A stretch of DNA of 64,000 nucleotides from Streptomyces qaidamensis (lineage in GTDB: Bacteria > Actinomycetota > Actinomycetes > Streptomycetales > Streptomycetaceae). This document shows positions 63,713-64,000 of the stretch, one piece after another. The stretch spans positions 1 through 64,000 of the forward strand of contig NZ_CP015098.1 in the NCBI RefSeq assembly GCF_001611795.1, written 5' to 3'. Both the position numbers and the translations under genes were made by a program. Below the pieces are notes generated by a model. It was given only the letters and a program-made list of their open reading frames with translations. It searched no databases and was not told the origin of the DNA. Within the stretch, counting starts at the first letter, position 1. Every line of letters starts with the position of its first letter.

Positions 63713-64000
63713 TCAGGCCTTCGGCAGGCCCTCGACAACGCTCGGCTCGTTGATCTTCCCGAAGGGGACGTGAACGCTGGGGGTGGTCCGCGATGTGCTG
63801 GCCAGATGGCTTTCCTGGTCGTCGAAGAAGATGTGCGGCTTGAGAACCTTCATGATCTCTCCCTTGTCGATGCCGCCAAGGAAGAATGCATCGTTGACCG
63901 TCACTCCCCACTGCTTCAGGCTCATCACTGCCCGCTCGTGCGCGGGGGCGTTGCGTGCGGTGACGAGTGACACGTGGAGACGGATCCGGTAGCCGGCGCC
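63713..64000 (-). CDS. 5'-nucleotidase, cN-I type, partial
   Basis: The last 95 codons of a gene whose 5' part is beyond the window. It reads YRIRLHVSLVTARNAPAHER, SLKQWGVTVNDAFFLGGIDK, VLKPHIFFDDQESHL and PSVHVPFG. This is the C-terminal HAD-fold part of cytosolic 5'-nucleotidase I-like proteins, including the FFDDQ motif IV aspartates. It should dephosphorylate nucleoside monophosphates. It ends at 63713, separated from the ABC-3C operon by about 340 bp. Confidence 0.8.
   Translation of the reverse strand, partial: GAGYRIRLHVSLVTARNAPAHERAVMSLKQWGVTVNDAFFLGGIDKGEIMKVLKPHIFFDDQESHLASTSRTTPSVHVPFGKINEPSVVEGLPKA

Overview
This window looks like accessory DNA from a Streptomyces or close relative, probably the end region of a linear plasmid or chromosome arm. 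The DNA is very GC-rich and genes often start with GTG or TTG and overlap by GTGA. Several families are typical of Streptomyces: a DUF6207 protein, a DUF6083-like protein, TIR-WD40 proteins and NF041680-type transposases. The first 160 bases carry four perfect hairpins that share the same TGGC tetraloop. This resembles a linear-replicon telomere of a non-archetypal type. No rRNA, tRNA or CRISPR array was seen.

Layout. 1-830: telomere-like hairpins and non-coding DNA. 830-2850: a two-gene operon, a membrane protein followed by a protein with two sigma-factor modules. 2.85-7.9 kb: almost gene-free, with decayed fragments and an AT-rich island. 7.9-17.3 kb: a large PD-(D/E)XK nuclease-like protein, a TetR remnant, a TPR protein, a broken IS5 transposase, a P-loop kinase with a palindrome over its start codon, a MITE and a decayed IS110 transposase. 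17.5-25.3 kb: two TIR-TM-WD40 proteins in inverted orientation, the second with a lipoprotein gene. 25.4-33.4 kb: plasmid-like backbone with a Cys/His-rich protein, an XRE regulator with repeated palindromic sites, a DUF6083-like protein, a UvrD-like helicase, two membrane proteins and a DUF6207 protein. 33.4-39.3 kb: an IS nest, in which one IS has 13-bp ends and a 5-bp target duplication, another uses a probable -1 frameshift, and an HNH nuclease gene has lost its 5' part.

39.3-43.7 kb: a minus-strand operon of four DNA-handling proteins. Its third gene has motifs reminiscent of family B DNA polymerases and its last encodes a 253-aa helix-turn-helix protein. Their sizes and order recall the atypical telomere pair (tac/tpc) of plasmid SCP1. 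With the terminal hairpins, this is the best candidate for a little-described telomere or replication system. 44.7-53.9 kb: a Tn7-like transposition module (TnsA-like, TnsB, TnsC, TniQ) with a TnsA homologue that seems to lack all three catalytic residues, followed by an endonuclease VII-type HNH protein. 54.0-57.7 kb: a three-gene operon around a STAND-like NTPase, possibly defensive. 58.6-59.0 kb: a conserved hypothetical gene. 59.6-63.4 kb: a complete ABC-three-component (ABC-3C) conflict operon. The window ends inside a cN-I-type 5'-nucleotidase gene.

Taken together, this is a defence- and transposon-rich island. It carries at least three probable conflict systems (TIR-WD40, STAND-like operon, ABC-3C) plus a stand-alone nuclease, beside what may be the maintenance genes of a linear replicon. 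All family calls come from reading motifs by eye, not from database searches.
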